Of a DNA stretch of 64,000 bases, positions 1-8,305 are shown one piece after another. Position numbers and translations under genes: made by a program. Every line of letters starts with the position of its first letter. Position 1 is the stretch's first letter. The notes beneath the pieces were generated by a model. It searched no databases. It was not told the DNA's origin and worked only from the letters and a program-made list of their open reading frames with translations. Origin of the DNA: Bacillota bacterium. GTDB taxonomy: Bacteria; Bacillota; Clostridia; Lachnospirales; Lachnospiraceae. The DNA is taken from NCBI GenBank assembly GCA_023421075.1, contig JAEZUM010000082.1:36694-100693 (forward strand), given 5' to 3'.

Positions 1-149
1 TTGATTAAGAAGATGCTGGGATAGGTTGCGGAAATAATACCTTCCGTAACATCGACCTTGTGCCGTCCTCGGTTAATCCTAACTTTAACTCGCTTTCCAG
101 TCTGGTTCATTACAGCATTTCGTACACAATTTACATCTAATTGCTTCAT
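1..149 (-). CDS. veg: Veg family protein, 3' part cut by window edge
   Basis: The reading frame starts at 149 (minus strand) and runs off the left edge, giving 49 codons. The product begins MKQLDVNCVRNAVMNQ and contains GRHKVDVTEGIISATYPSIF. This matches the Veg family, small beta-rich proteins (about 80-90 residues) implicated in biofilm formation and sporulation in Bacillus; the GR-K...G.....YPS.F pattern is the family hallmark. A GAGGAGA ribosome site lies 8 bases before the ATG, and a strong sigma-A promoter lies about 115 bases upstream. The exact molecular role of Veg is not settled. Confidence 0.85.
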   Translation of the reverse strand, partial: MKQLDVNCVRNAVMNQTGKRVKVRINRGRHKVDVTEGIISATYPSIFLI

Positions 150-263
150 CATTATTTTCTCCTCATCAATGCTTCCTCTCGCCATAACTGGGTCCACATG
201 TCCCTTATGGTTCTGTACACATTCTTCTAAATAAATCCGTAACAAACTACATGCTTCGCATGC

Positions 264-292
264 AGTATAACATAAATTGCATTTTCAGTCAA
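264..292 (-). promoter_or_regulatory. Sigma-A promoter of veg
   Basis: On the minus strand the -35 TTGACT (287-292) and -10 TATACT (264-269) are separated by exactly 17 bases. The predicted start of transcription leaves a 5' leader of about 105 bases before the veg ATG at 149. A strong promoter fits the known high expression of veg in Bacillus. Direct sequence reading; not tested. Confidence 0.7.
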
Positions 293-598
293 TGAATTTT
301 CAGACAATTCAGGAGTTGAAGCATTAGTTGTGCACATAAATTTGCACATGAAACTTAAATTTTTTTGGTGACTTTTATGGAATAATTTCACATAACTAGT
401 ACGTTCAGCCTATGCCATTTTATGAATATGCACAAAAAAGCACCTGATAAATCAAGGAAAAACCGACATATCTCCAAATTTTCTCATACCACTATATATT
501 GATATGAACACTTGGCCAATCAACAAAATATTGTAATATCAATCCAGAATCACTAAAGTTTTCGTTCACGATTCGCCCTGGCAGACAACCTTACGACC
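293..598. other. AT-rich intergenic stretch
   Basis: About 300 bases separate the veg promoter from the end of the lipoprotein gene. There is no open frame with a ribosome site. The only local structure I see is a short inverted repeat TGTGCA...TGCACA near 329-349. No convincing terminator was found for the gene ending at 599. Confidence 0.4.
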
Positions 599-1015
599 TC
601 ATTCAAATACGATCCGCTCTTCTCTGAATTCCAGCTTCACAACGACATAAGGATAGGTGACCCCCTGCGATACCATATCTTCCTTAGATGGCCCAATCAA
701 TGTTGTATTGATATAGATGGCATTACTGGTTAAGTACAATTCATCTACTGATATACTATAACCACCGCTGTTTTGTTTACCATATCCTACTACGATATAC
801 AGATTATCCTTATTGGAATATGACAGCTTAAAGGGCTCCTCCTTCTTCTCATCGATAATTTCCTTCAGCTCTCCCGGTAAATCAGCATCTTCAACCACGG
901 TAAATTCCAGATCCTTGATTTTCTTGACATCTGTATCCTCTTGCTTACAGCCTGTAAATCCTGCGATTGTTATCAATATGGTAAGACTCAGAAGCAGATT
1001 GATTAACCTTCTCAT
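599..1015 (-). CDS. Lipoprotein with PrcB C-terminal-like domain
   Basis: The 138-residue product starts with MRRLINLLL, has a hydrophobic signal segment and a lipobox ending in GFTGC, so it should be a membrane-anchored lipoprotein. The C-terminal half (VVGYGKQNSGGYSISV ... GVTYPYVVVKL) resembles the PrcB_C domain, first described in a spirochaete protease complex; function here is unknown. I choose the ATG at 1015 rather than the in-frame ATG at 1027, because the bases between them contain a GGAGG ribosome site spaced correctly for 1015. It ends convergent with nothing and stands alone between veg and an AraC gene on the same strand. Confidence 0.75.
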   Translation of the reverse strand: MRRLINLLLSLTILITIAGFTGCKQEDTDVKKIKDLEFTVVEDADLPGELKEIIDEKKEEPFKLSYSNKDNLYIVVGYGKQNSGGYSISVDELYLTSNAIYINTTLIGPSKEDMVSQGVTYPYVVVKLEFREERIVFE

Positions 1016-1100
1016 CTTAACCTCCATAGTTAAGTTCCTGTTAGGATTCTATGACTCGTACTTAAAATTCATTCAGGTTTTGCAAAACTTATCTGTCGGT

Positions 1101-1898
1101 TCACATATTCGTTCTCTGCCGATATTCGCTGGGTGTAAGGCCAAATATCTCTTTAAAAGCCCGATTAAAGGTCCTCTGACTCTCAAAACCGGCATCAACA
1201 CTGATTCTTGTCAGTGAGTAATTGGTTGATTGGATTAAGGTCAGTGCATAATTTGCACGAATATAATTAATATATCGGTTGAAGCTTGTATTTAGTTTGG
1301 AGGAAAATGTTCTGGAGAGGTAGAACTTACTGACATTCAAATGCTTCGCAAGCTCAGTCAGGGTCAACGGCTCCTGAAAATGCTCTGCGACAAAGCTAAC
1401 AATATGATAGGTCAGATCATAATTCTCGATATCTCTGTTCTTCGCCAACTCTACCAGTGGCAACACTCTGGATAATATAAGTAAGACCAAGGCACGACAA
1501 GCATTCAGGTTCTTTCCCTCAAGACACTCCTTTTCAAGCTCCAGCATGGCAAGACTCACATTCTGGTGCAATCGATCGTATGTTACAAATGGATTGGTCG
1601 GAGAATAACTGGTTAACTTCTTAAAGAAATCCCCGGTAAGCTCCAGACTGCAGATAGCAACAACCAGTCTACAAGGCTCCTCTCCTTCTACCGCCTCATA
1701 GTTATGAACCGTGTTTGGGAAAACTACGGCAAAATCACCTTTATTTAAGTATCTTGATTGATTATGTATAGTGACCAGTGTAGTGCCGCTTTCTACATAC
1801 AGAAGCTCTATCTGACTATGGAGGTGCGCCGGAAATCGCAGATCCTCCGTATAAAATACCCGTAATTCATCCTTTAGGTTCTCATAAAATGGTGTCAT
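1101..1898 (-). CDS. AraC family transcriptional regulator
   Basis: The 265-residue protein has an N-terminal cupin-type sensing region (HLHSQIELLYVESG, about residues 25-90) and a C-terminal pair of helix-turn-helix motifs (LTELAKHLNVSKFYLSR, then GFESQRTFNRAFKEIFG), the standard AraC layout. The start at 1898 has a GGAGAG site 5 bases upstream; a longer TTG-initiated frame from 1919 lacks one. It is divergent from the dehydrogenase/ThuA genes that begin at 2047, so it is probably their activator and senses a sugar or its derivative. The effector cannot be read from sequence. Confidence 0.9.
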   Translation of the reverse strand: MTPFYENLKDELRVFYTEDLRFPAHLHSQIELLYVESGTTLVTIHNQSRYLNKGDFAVVFPNTVHNYEAVEGEEPCRLVVAICSLELTGDFFKKLTSYSPTNPFVTYDRLHQNVSLAMLELEKECLEGKNLNACRALVLLILSRVLPLVELAKNRDIENYDLTYHIVSFVAEHFQEPLTLTELAKHLNVSKFYLSRTFSSKLNTSFNRYINYIRANYALTLIQSTNYSLTRISVDAGFESQRTFNRAFKEIFGLTPSEYRQRTNM

Positions 1899-1967
1899 AG
1901 GCACTCTCCAAGATAGCAATATTTGACTAGGTTTATAAGCGAATTGTCCCTCATCATATATTTCAGA

Positions 1968-1976
1968 TGCTATAAT
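1968..1976 (+). promoter_or_regulatory. Extended -10 promoter for the dehydrogenase/ThuA genes
   Basis: TGCTATAAT is a perfect extended -10 element, 70 bases before the ATG at 2047. No good -35 sits 16-18 bases upstream, which fits a promoter needing an activator such as the divergent AraC protein. Confidence 0.55.
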
Positions 1977-2046
1977 ACAATCATAAGGAACATAAGCTAT
2001 TTCAACGATATCATATATCGTACTTAAAGAAAAGGGGTTAATTTAA

Positions 2047-3102
2047 ATGAGTCACAAACTAGCAATCATCGGCTATGGCGGCATGGGTGACTGGCATTAT
2101 CGCAGTGTAACGGCATCCATTGATTCCGAAATGGTAAAGGGTATCTATGACATCCGGGAGGATGCCTGCAAGAAGGCCATGGAGAATGGACTACATGTAT
2201 ATCAGAGTGTGGAAGAGATCATACAGGATGAGGAAATTGATTTGGTTACCATCGTTGTTCCAAATAATTTTCATAAAGACTATGCCATCTCCTGTTTAAG
2301 GGGAGGGAAAAATGTCATCTGTGAAAAGCCTGTAACCATGAACGCAACAGAGCTTAAGGAAATCATGGCAGTCGCTGCCGAGACAGGTAAATTATTCACC
2401 ATCCACCAGAACCGCAGGTGGGACAGAGATTATAAAATCATCAAGAAGCTCTACCAGGAGGGAACCCTCGGAAAACTATATTTTATTGAGAGTCGTGTTC
2501 AAGGCTCTGGCCAAATGCTCCATGGCTGGAGAGGTTACCCGGTAAATGGTGGCGGAATGGTCTATGACTGGGGTGTTCATCTTTTTGACCAGCTGCTTAA
2601 TCTAATTGAAAGTCCGGTGATTTCAGTAGCTCCTCATCTGGTTCATTTATTCAATCAAGAGGTAGATGATAATTTCAAGGTTATGCTGACCTTCGAAAAC
2701 GGTATCTCGGCCTTGGTAGAGGTAGCCACGAATTGCTTTATCAACCATCCGAGATGGCATGTATGCGGAAGTGAAGGAACCGTAGTCATACGAGATTGGG
2801 AATGTAATGGTGAGATCGTCACCTTGGCAAATAAAGACGTTCTAAAGTGGGAGGACGATATCGTCTATACTGCTGCCGGACCAACCAGAACAATGGCTCC
2901 GAGACCGGATTACACCAAAAAGTTCCTGCCTCTTCCTCAGGTTGAGACCACATGGACTGATTTCTACAACAATATTATTGACGTATTGGAACACAAAGCG
3001 GAGCTGATCGTGACACCGGAGCAAGCGCTTCGTGTAATGACACTGATTGATTTAATCTTTCTCGCAGCAAAGGAAGGAAAACCTGTTTCCTGCCTGATAT
3101 AG
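2047..3102 (+). CDS. Gfo/Idh/MocA family oxidoreductase
   Basis: This 351-residue protein has the N-terminal NAD(P)-binding signature IIGYGGMGDWHYRS (residues 6-20) and the family's EKP motif with the following helix (CEKPVTMNATELKEIMA, about residues 94-110), then the C-terminal alpha/beta domain. Members oxidise sugars, inositols or glycosides. A ribosome site (AAGGGG) precedes the ATG. It is followed 33 bases later by the ThuA-like gene and then by a second family member, suggesting a catabolic unit for a sugar or sugar derivative controlled by the divergent AraC gene. The substrate is not predictable. Confidence 0.9.
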   Translation: MSHKLAIIGYGGMGDWHYRSVTASIDSEMVKGIYDIREDACKKAMENGLHVYQSVEEIIQDEEIDLVTIVVPNNFHKDYAISCLRGGKNVICEKPVTMNATELKEIMAVAAETGKLFTIHQNRRWDRDYKIIKKLYQEGTLGKLYFIESRVQGSGQMLHGWRGYPVNGGGMVYDWGVHLFDQLLNLIESPVISVAPHLVHLFNQEVDDNFKVMLTFENGISALVEVATNCFINHPRWHVCGSEGTVVIRDWECNGEIVTLANKDVLKWEDDIVYTAAGPTRTMAPRPDYTKKFLPLPQVETTWTDFYNNIIDVLEHKAELIVTPEQALRVMTLIDLIFLAAKEGKPVSCLI

Positions 3103-3135
3103 AAGCGGAGCTAAGAAAAAGGGAGGTATTTTGAT

Positions 3136-3864
3136 ATGACAGATAAGAAAGTATTGATATTGCAGGGCGGCTGGGATGGCCACGAGCCAACGTTAACCTC
3201 AAAGCGCTTTGCTGGTTTATTAGAAAAGCATGGCTACACCTGTACCATTTCCGACACCCTTGATGTTCTGGCTGATGCCGATATGCTGATGGGTCTGGAT
3301 CTTGTGGTTGCCTGTTGGACGATGGATAAGATAGACAATGAATATGTAAAAAACCTCTCCAAGGCAGTGGGCTCCGGCGTAGGTCTTGCCGGTTGCCACG
3401 GTGGTATGTGTGATTCCTTCCGTGAGAATACCGAGTGGCAGTTCATGACCGGAGGTCAGTGGGTAAGCCATCCGGGCGGCGACGGAATTGAATACATGGT
3501 GCATATTAATAAGGGCTCCAGCCCGATTACGGAAGGCCTCGATGACTTTATGGTCAGCAGCGAGCACTACTATCTGCATATCGATCCTGCAATTGAAGTA
3601 TTGGCTACCACAAGATTTCCGAGTGTAAATTATTATCATATCTCCAACAAACCGGTTGATATGCCGGTAACCTGGACGAAGTTCTGGGGAAACGGAAGGG
3701 TCTTCTATACCTCCCTTGGACATCATGATGATGTGTTTGATAAATCCCCCAATGCCGAGATTATGATGGAACGTGGTCTTGTCTGGGCAGCCGAAGGCAA
3801 ACAGTACGCCTTACAGAATGGGCTTACCACCGAACGCTTTGAGAATCAGGCAAAAATGTACTAG
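3136..3864 (+). CDS. ThuA-like domain protein
   Basis: The 242-residue product (KVLILQGGWDGHEP...) matches the ThuA family, which has a class I glutamine-amidotransferase-like fold; the loop GLAGCHGGMCDSF (about residues 92-104) and the SSEHYYLHIDP segment are typical. ThuA proteins accompany Gfo/Idh dehydrogenases in disaccharide and glycoside utilisation loci, including keto-sugar routes, as is the case here. GGGAGG lies upstream of the ATG with suitable spacing. The catalytic role of the family is poorly defined. Confidence 0.88.
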   Translation: MTDKKVLILQGGWDGHEPTLTSKRFAGLLEKHGYTCTISDTLDVLADADMLMGLDLVVACWTMDKIDNEYVKNLSKAVGSGVGLAGCHGGMCDSFRENTEWQFMTGGQWVSHPGGDGIEYMVHINKGSSPITEGLDDFMVSSEHYYLHIDPAIEVLATTRFPSVNYYHISNKPVDMPVTWTKFWGNGRVFYTSLGHHDDVFDKSPNAEIMMERGLVWAAEGKQYALQNGLTTERFENQAKMY

Positions 3865-3949
3865 TATAAATTATACCATGTATAATTTATACTAAGCGAA
3901 TTTTAATTCGCTTTCAGAAGATTTGTGCCTGTGTCTTCCTCGGCACAAA
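3862..3949. repeat. Three consecutive hairpins after thuA-like gene
   Basis: Starting at the stop codon itself there are three inverted repeats in a row: a 15-bp perfect AT-rich stem with a 3-base loop (3862-3894), a 9-bp stem AAGCGAATT/AATTCGCTT with a 2-base loop (3894-3913), and an 8-bp stem TTTGTGCC/GGCACAAA (3922-3949). None carries a clear T-run. They may stabilise or divide the messenger between the ThuA-like gene and the next dehydrogenase. Confidence 0.65.
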
Positions 3950-4005
3950 CTAATCCAAAGGATAGACATGATTTGTTAATACGAAATAACTGAAGGGAGA
4001 TTATT

Positions 4006-5112
4006 ATGAACAAAGTAAAAGTAGCCATGATCGGCGTTGGCGCCATCAGCGGCATTTATCTCGAGAATATCACGAAAGTATTTACCGACATCGAATTACT
4101 CGGTGTCTGCGATCTCATAAGGGAACGTGCTGAGCAAGCACAGGAGAAGTATAATATCAAGAAGCTCTATCATACGATGCAGGAGGCTTATGCTGATCCG
4201 GAGATTGATATCGTACTAAATCTGACCCGACCTTACGAACATTATGAAGTGACGAAAGCTGCACTTCAGGCCGGCAAGCATGTATACAGCGAGAAGCCCC
4301 TTGGAGCCAGCTTTGAAGAAGGTCAGAAATTGGTTGCTCTGGCTAAGGAAAAGAACCTTATGCTCGGTGGCGCCCCGGATACCTTCTTAGGCTCCGGTAT
4401 ACAGACATGCCGTAAGCTGATTGATGACGGATTTATCGGAGAACCCATCGGAGCCGCTGCTTTCATGATCTGTCACGGTCACGAATCCTGGCATCCGGAT
4501 CCGGAGTTCTATTACAAATACGGCGGCGGTCCTATGCTCGATATGGGACCCTACTATGTCACCGCATTAGTTAATCTTATTGGTGGTGTGAAGGGGGTAA
4601 CCGGTGTTACTAAGACCAGCTTTCCTCAAAGAACGATCACCAGCCAACCGAAGAATGGAACCATTGTTGATGTAGAGGTTCCTACCTATGTCACCGGTAT
4701 CTTAAGCTTTGATAATGGAGCTTTGGGAACGATATTTACCACCTTTGACGTACATTATAACCAACAGGCAAGGCTTGAGATCTATGGTACCAAGGGCACT
4801 TTACTGGTTCCTGATCCGAATACCTTCGGTGGTCCGATCAAGCTGCTTCGTCCTGAGGATGGGGAGTATAAGGAGATGCCTCTGCTCTTTGATTACAAGG
4901 AGAACTCCCGCGGTCTGGGTCTGGCCGATATGGCAAAAGCGTTACAGACTGGCAGAGATTATCGCGCAAGCTATCAACTGACCGAGCACGTGCTGGAAAT
5001 CCTAACCAGCTTTGAAAAGAGTAGTGAGAAAGGAAGCTACCTTCCTTTAGCTACTCATTATGAGCGCTCGATACCCATGAAGAACAATCCCCTTCATGGA
5101 ATATTAGACTAA
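4006..5112 (+). CDS. Gfo/Idh/MocA family oxidoreductase, second copy
   Basis: The 368-residue protein carries the dinucleotide-binding loop GVGAISGIYLENI at the N-terminus and the EKP motif in YSEKPLGASFEEG (about residue 95), followed by the C-terminal substrate domain with GGGPMLDMGPYYV. It differs clearly from the protein at 2047, so the pair probably catalyses different steps, for example oxidation and later reduction of a keto-sugar. A GAAGGGAG ribosome site precedes the ATG. It is separated from the ThuA-like gene by a run of hairpins but likely belongs to the same unit. Confidence 0.9.
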   Translation: MNKVKVAMIGVGAISGIYLENITKVFTDIELLGVCDLIRERAEQAQEKYNIKKLYHTMQEAYADPEIDIVLNLTRPYEHYEVTKAALQAGKHVYSEKPLGASFEEGQKLVALAKEKNLMLGGAPDTFLGSGIQTCRKLIDDGFIGEPIGAAAFMICHGHESWHPDPEFYYKYGGGPMLDMGPYYVTALVNLIGGVKGVTGVTKTSFPQRTITSQPKNGTIVDVEVPTYVTGILSFDNGALGTIFTTFDVHYNQQARLEIYGTKGTLLVPDPNTFGGPIKLLRPEDGEYKEMPLLFDYKENSRGLGLADMAKALQTGRDYRASYQLTEHVLEILTSFEKSSEKGSYLPLATHYERSIPMKNNPLHGILD

Positions 5113-5212
5113 TCCTGCTCTCTGATCCCATAATGTCCCTGTGATATCCCAATATTAACCGCTTTTAGGAAACTTCTGCTTCACAGGAATTTTATGATGA
5201 TATAACAAGAAC

Positions 5213-5290
5213 AGCCACAATACAGAAACCAAAGGTAACCTCATCCCCCTCTGATGAATTTCGTTTCTATATTGTGGCTTTCTATTTTAT
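5213..5290. terminator. Rho-independent terminator
   Basis: AGCCACAATA... (5213-5229) pairs with its complement at 5263-5279 over 17 bp with one mismatch, followed on the plus strand by TTTCTATTTTA. It ends transcription of the dehydrogenase genes. Confidence 0.75.
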
Positions 5291-5301
5291 AAACCCTTTT
5301 C

Positions 5302-5460
5302 ACAGGCAACCCGAGTCAAATTGTCCGATCTCTGTTACTAATCTCTCTACAAGGGCAATCCGTATCAGTTTCTTCTATCTCTGCTACTATTCTCTACAAG
5401 AGCAACCCGTATCAATTCCTTCTACTCTCTGCTTCTAATCTCTCTACAAGAGCAACCAGA
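5302..5460. repeat. Degenerate tandem repeat derived from clpB 3' end
   Basis: Units starting at 5302, 5349, 5396 and 5446 share the pattern ACAAG-GCAACCCG-ATCA...TCTCTGCTACTA (period 47, 47, 50 bases). The last units lie inside the final codons of clpB and the earlier ones lie downstream of its stop, so a short piece of the clpB end has been copied in tandem and then drifted. Confidence 0.75.
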
Positions 5461-8018
5461 GCATCCTTCTCCTCATCAATGAGGATAATATCCTCCGGCT
5501 GAACCTGATCGCTTAAGATCAGTCTCGCACTTAAGGTCTCCACATTCTTCTGCAGGAAGCGTTTTAATGGCCTTGCACCGTAGACCGGATCATAGCTTCG
5601 TTGTACGATGTAATCCTTTGCACCGTCTGTAAGTCTGATACCTATCTCTTTATCCTCTAGTCGTTTATTTAAATCCACAATCATAAGATCAATGATGCTG
5701 TAGATATTCTCCTTCGTCAACGGTTTGAAGAGCACAATCTCATCGAGACGATTTAGAAATTCAGGGCGGAAGGAAGTCTTCAATTCCTCCATAACCATGC
5801 TTTCACAGTCCTTACTGATCTCACCGTCCTCGATTCCCTCTAACAGATATCTTGATCCGATGTTCGATGTAAGTATAATGATTGTATTCTTAAAGTCCAC
5901 CGTTCTACCCTGGGAGTCGGTGATACGTCCGTCATCCAACACCTGCAGCAGTACATTAAATACATCCGGATGTGCTTTCTCAATCTCGTCAAACAGAATT
6001 ACCGCATATGGTCTTCGGCGAATCGCTTCCGTCAACTGACCGCCCTCCTCATAGCCCACATACCCGGGAGGAGCACCAATAAGTCTTGCCACAGAATGCT
6101 TTTCCATGTATTCACTCATGTCGATACGAACAATATTATGCTCGTTGTCAAAGAGACTTTCCGCCAGTGCTTTCGCAAGCTCCGTCTTACCAACACCGGT
6201 CGGACCAAGAAACAGGAAGGAACCTATGGGCTTTGTCGGATCTTTGATACCGGCTTTGGAACGAAGGATTGCATCAGATACCTTCTCAACTCCCTCATCC
6301 TGTCCGATTACCCTCTTGTGAAGCTCTGTACTGAGATGAAGTGTCTTATTACGTTCCCCTTCTGTCAGCTTTGTAATCGGGATTCCGGTCCAGCGAGATA
6401 CAATCTTGGCAATCTCTTCCTCGCTGACATTTTCATGTACCAGCATATTTTCTTCGGTCCTCAGTCTCTCCTCTTCCATCGCCAGCTGCCTCTGTAGCTC
6501 GGGAAGTCTGCCATACTTAAGTTCTGCCGCTTTATTCAGATCATAGCCTCGCTCTGCAACCTCAATCTCATTATTTAGCTCCTCCAGGGCTTCTCTGAGC
6601 TTGTGTACCTTTTCCATGGAAGCCTTCTCATTATCCCATCTGGCCTTCATCACCGCAAAGCTATCGCGTAACTCCGCCAGTTCTCGCTGGAGCTCGGTGA
6701 GACGTTCTGCGCTTAAGCGGTCACTCTCTTTCCTAAGTGCAGCCTCTTCGATTTCCATCTGCATAATTCTTCTCTGCATGTCATCCAGCTCTGTTGGCAT
6801 GGAATCTAATTCTGTCTTAATCAGAGCACAAGCCTCATCCACCAGGTCAATTGCCTTATCGGGCAGAAAACGCTCTGAAATATAGCGGTTAGATAAGGTA
6901 GCCGCGCTCACCAATGCTGCGTCCGTAATCTTCACACCATGAAAGACCTCATACCGCTCCTTCAGCCCACGAAGGATTGAGATCGTATCCTCTACCGTCG
7001 GCTCCTCCACCATTACCGGTTGGAAACGGCGTTCCAGCGCTGCATCCTTCTCAACATACTGACGGTATTCATTCAAAGTGGTTGCTCCGATACAATGGAG
7101 TTCTCCCCTGGCCAACATCGGTTTCAACATATTACCGGCATCCATAGCTCCTTCTGCTTTTCCTGTACCGACAATCGTATGGAGCTCATCGATGAAGAGG
7201 ATAATCTGACCTTCACTCTTCTTCACTTCCTCAAGGACCGCCTTAAGTCGCTCTTCAAATTCACCGCGGTACTTAGCTCCTGCCACCAGGGCACCCATAT
7301 CCAGTGCAAAAAGCTTCTTATCCTGAAGGGATTGTGGTACATCGCCTCTTACTATTCTTTGAGCTAAGCCCTCTACGACAGCGGTCTTACCGACACCAGG
7401 TTCCCCAATGAGTACCGGGTTGTTCTTCGTCTTTCTGGAGAGAATACGAATAACATTGCGAATTTCACCGTCCCTTCCAATCACAGGATCCAGCTTCTGC
7501 TCCTTTGCTCGTGCAACCAAGTCGTATCCATACTTCTCTAAGGTATCATAGGTTGCCTCCGGATTATCGTTAACCACCTTCTGGTTCCCTCGTACACTCT
7601 GGAGTGCCTTCAGAAAGTCCTCCCGGTTAATACGAAAATCAATAATTAGTGTTTTTACCTCTTTGCCCGGTTGCTTTAAAAGGCTAAGAAACAAATGCTC
7701 CACGGATACATAGGAGTCACCCATCTGCTTTGCCTCATTTTCTGCATAGATCAAAACCTTATTCAGATCATTACTAATGTAAACCTGCCCTCCGGTAACC
7801 TTCGGCCGTTTGTTCAGCAATCCTTTCACTTGGGCAATAAATACCTCTGTATTGATTTCCATCTTCTCTAACAGCTTCTTAATCAAGCTGTCCTCCAGAG
7901 TAAGAAGGCTATACAGCAAATGCTCTACGGTGATCTCCTGATGACCGTACTCATAAGCCAGCTTTTCACAATCTTCTACCGCCTGAAGGGAATTCTGTGT
8001 AAATTTATTAATATTCAT
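5412..8018 (-). CDS. clpB: ClpB chaperone (protein disaggregase)
   Basis: The 868-residue AAA+ protein has the Clp N-domain (1-145), a first ATPase domain with Walker A GEPGVGKT (about 206), the long coiled-coil middle domain (about 410-530, RRIMQMEIEEAALRKESDRL), and a second ATPase domain with Walker A GPTGVGKT (about 605), matching ClpB in order and length. It rescues aggregated proteins together with DnaK. The ribosome site before the ATG is weak (ACAGGACG), and a 12-codon ORF with an ideal site ends 8 bases upstream, so translation may be coupled. No CIRCE element is visible; a sigma-A promoter lies at 8128-8155. Confidence 0.97.
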   Translation of the reverse strand: MNINKFTQNSLQAVEDCEKLAYEYGHQEITVEHLLYSLLTLEDSLIKKLLEKMEINTEVFIAQVKGLLNKRPKVTGGQVYISNDLNKVLIYAENEAKQMGDSYVSVEHLFLSLLKQPGKEVKTLIIDFRINREDFLKALQSVRGNQKVVNDNPEATYDTLEKYGYDLVARAKEQKLDPVIGRDGEIRNVIRILSRKTKNNPVLIGEPGVGKTAVVEGLAQRIVRGDVPQSLQDKKLFALDMGALVAGAKYRGEFEERLKAVLEEVKKSEGQIILFIDELHTIVGTGKAEGAMDAGNMLKPMLARGELHCIGATTLNEYRQYVEKDAALERRFQPVMVEEPTVEDTISILRGLKERYEVFHGVKITDAALVSAATLSNRYISERFLPDKAIDLVDEACALIKTELDSMPTELDDMQRRIMQMEIEEAALRKESDRLSAERLTELQRELAELRDSFAVMKARWDNEKASMEKVHKLREALEELNNEIEVAERGYDLNKAAELKYGRLPELQRQLAMEEERLRTEENMLVHENVSEEEIAKIVSRWTGIPITKLTEGERNKTLHLSTELHKRVIGQDEGVEKVSDAILRSKAGIKDPTKPIGSFLFLGPTGVGKTELAKALAESLFDNEHNIVRIDMSEYMEKHSVARLIGAPPGYVGYEEGGQLTEAIRRRPYAVILFDEIEKAHPDVFNVLLQVLDDGRITDSQGRTVDFKNTIIILTSNIGSRYLLEGIEDGEISKDCESMVMEELKTSFRPEFLNRLDEIVLFKPLTKENIYSIIDLMIVDLNKRLEDKEIGIRLTDGAKDYIVQRSYDPVYGARPLKRFLQKNVETLSARLILSDQVQPEDIILIDEEKDALVALVERLEAESRRN

Positions 8019-8026
8019 CGTCCTGT

Positions 8027-8065
8027 TTATGAATAATACCTTGATATACTCCCGGTATCACTCAT
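8027..8065 (-). CDS. Putative 12-residue leader peptide of clpB
   Basis: MSDTGSISRYYS followed by TAA, preceded by AAAGGAGGAAC, a far better ribosome site than that of clpB itself. It ends 8 bases before the clpB ATG and the clpB site overlaps its stop region. It could serve translational coupling or heat/attenuation control. No homology is claimed; support is position and the ribosome site only. Confidence 0.5.
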   Translation of the reverse strand: MSDTGSISRYYS

Positions 8066-8127
8066 GTTCCTCCTTTCTCAGAGTTCCTATCCTATTTTTG
8101 ATAAAATTCTTTGCTTGTTCTATATCA

Positions 8128-8155
8128 ACTATAACATATGGACCAAAGTTGTCAA
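8128..8155 (-). promoter_or_regulatory. Promoter of clpB
   Basis: Minus-strand TTGACA (8150-8155) and TATAGT (8128-8133) with a 16-base spacer. The transcript would include about 55 bases before the leader ORF at 8065. No HrcA (CIRCE) repeat is seen around it. Confidence 0.65.
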
Positions 8156-8249
8156 GGGGGTATTTAGACTTTTTTACATTAATTTTATCTACCAAAGCAT
8201 CCTTGGCGGAGCGTTTTTATCATATAGGGTGAACGTTCCTACACGATAA

Positions 8250-8289
8250 ATAAGTGACCTCAATTCTTTATCGAATCGAGGTCACTTAT
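8250..8289. terminator. Bidirectional hairpin terminator
   Basis: ATAAGTGACCTC-ATT (8250-8265) pairs with 8274-8289 in a 16-bp stem with one G-U pair and an 8-base loop. On the minus strand it follows the VOC gene and is trailed by TTTATC. Confidence 0.7.
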
Positions 8290-8305
8290 CTTATTATTCA
8301 TCAAT

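Noticed and set aside
5302..5460. CRISPR-like array
   Set aside because: Units are contiguous, drift in sequence and have no unique spacers; they derive from the clpB end.
8100..8200. CIRCE (HrcA) operator before clpB
   Set aside because: No TTAGCACTC/GAGTGCTAA inverted repeat is present.
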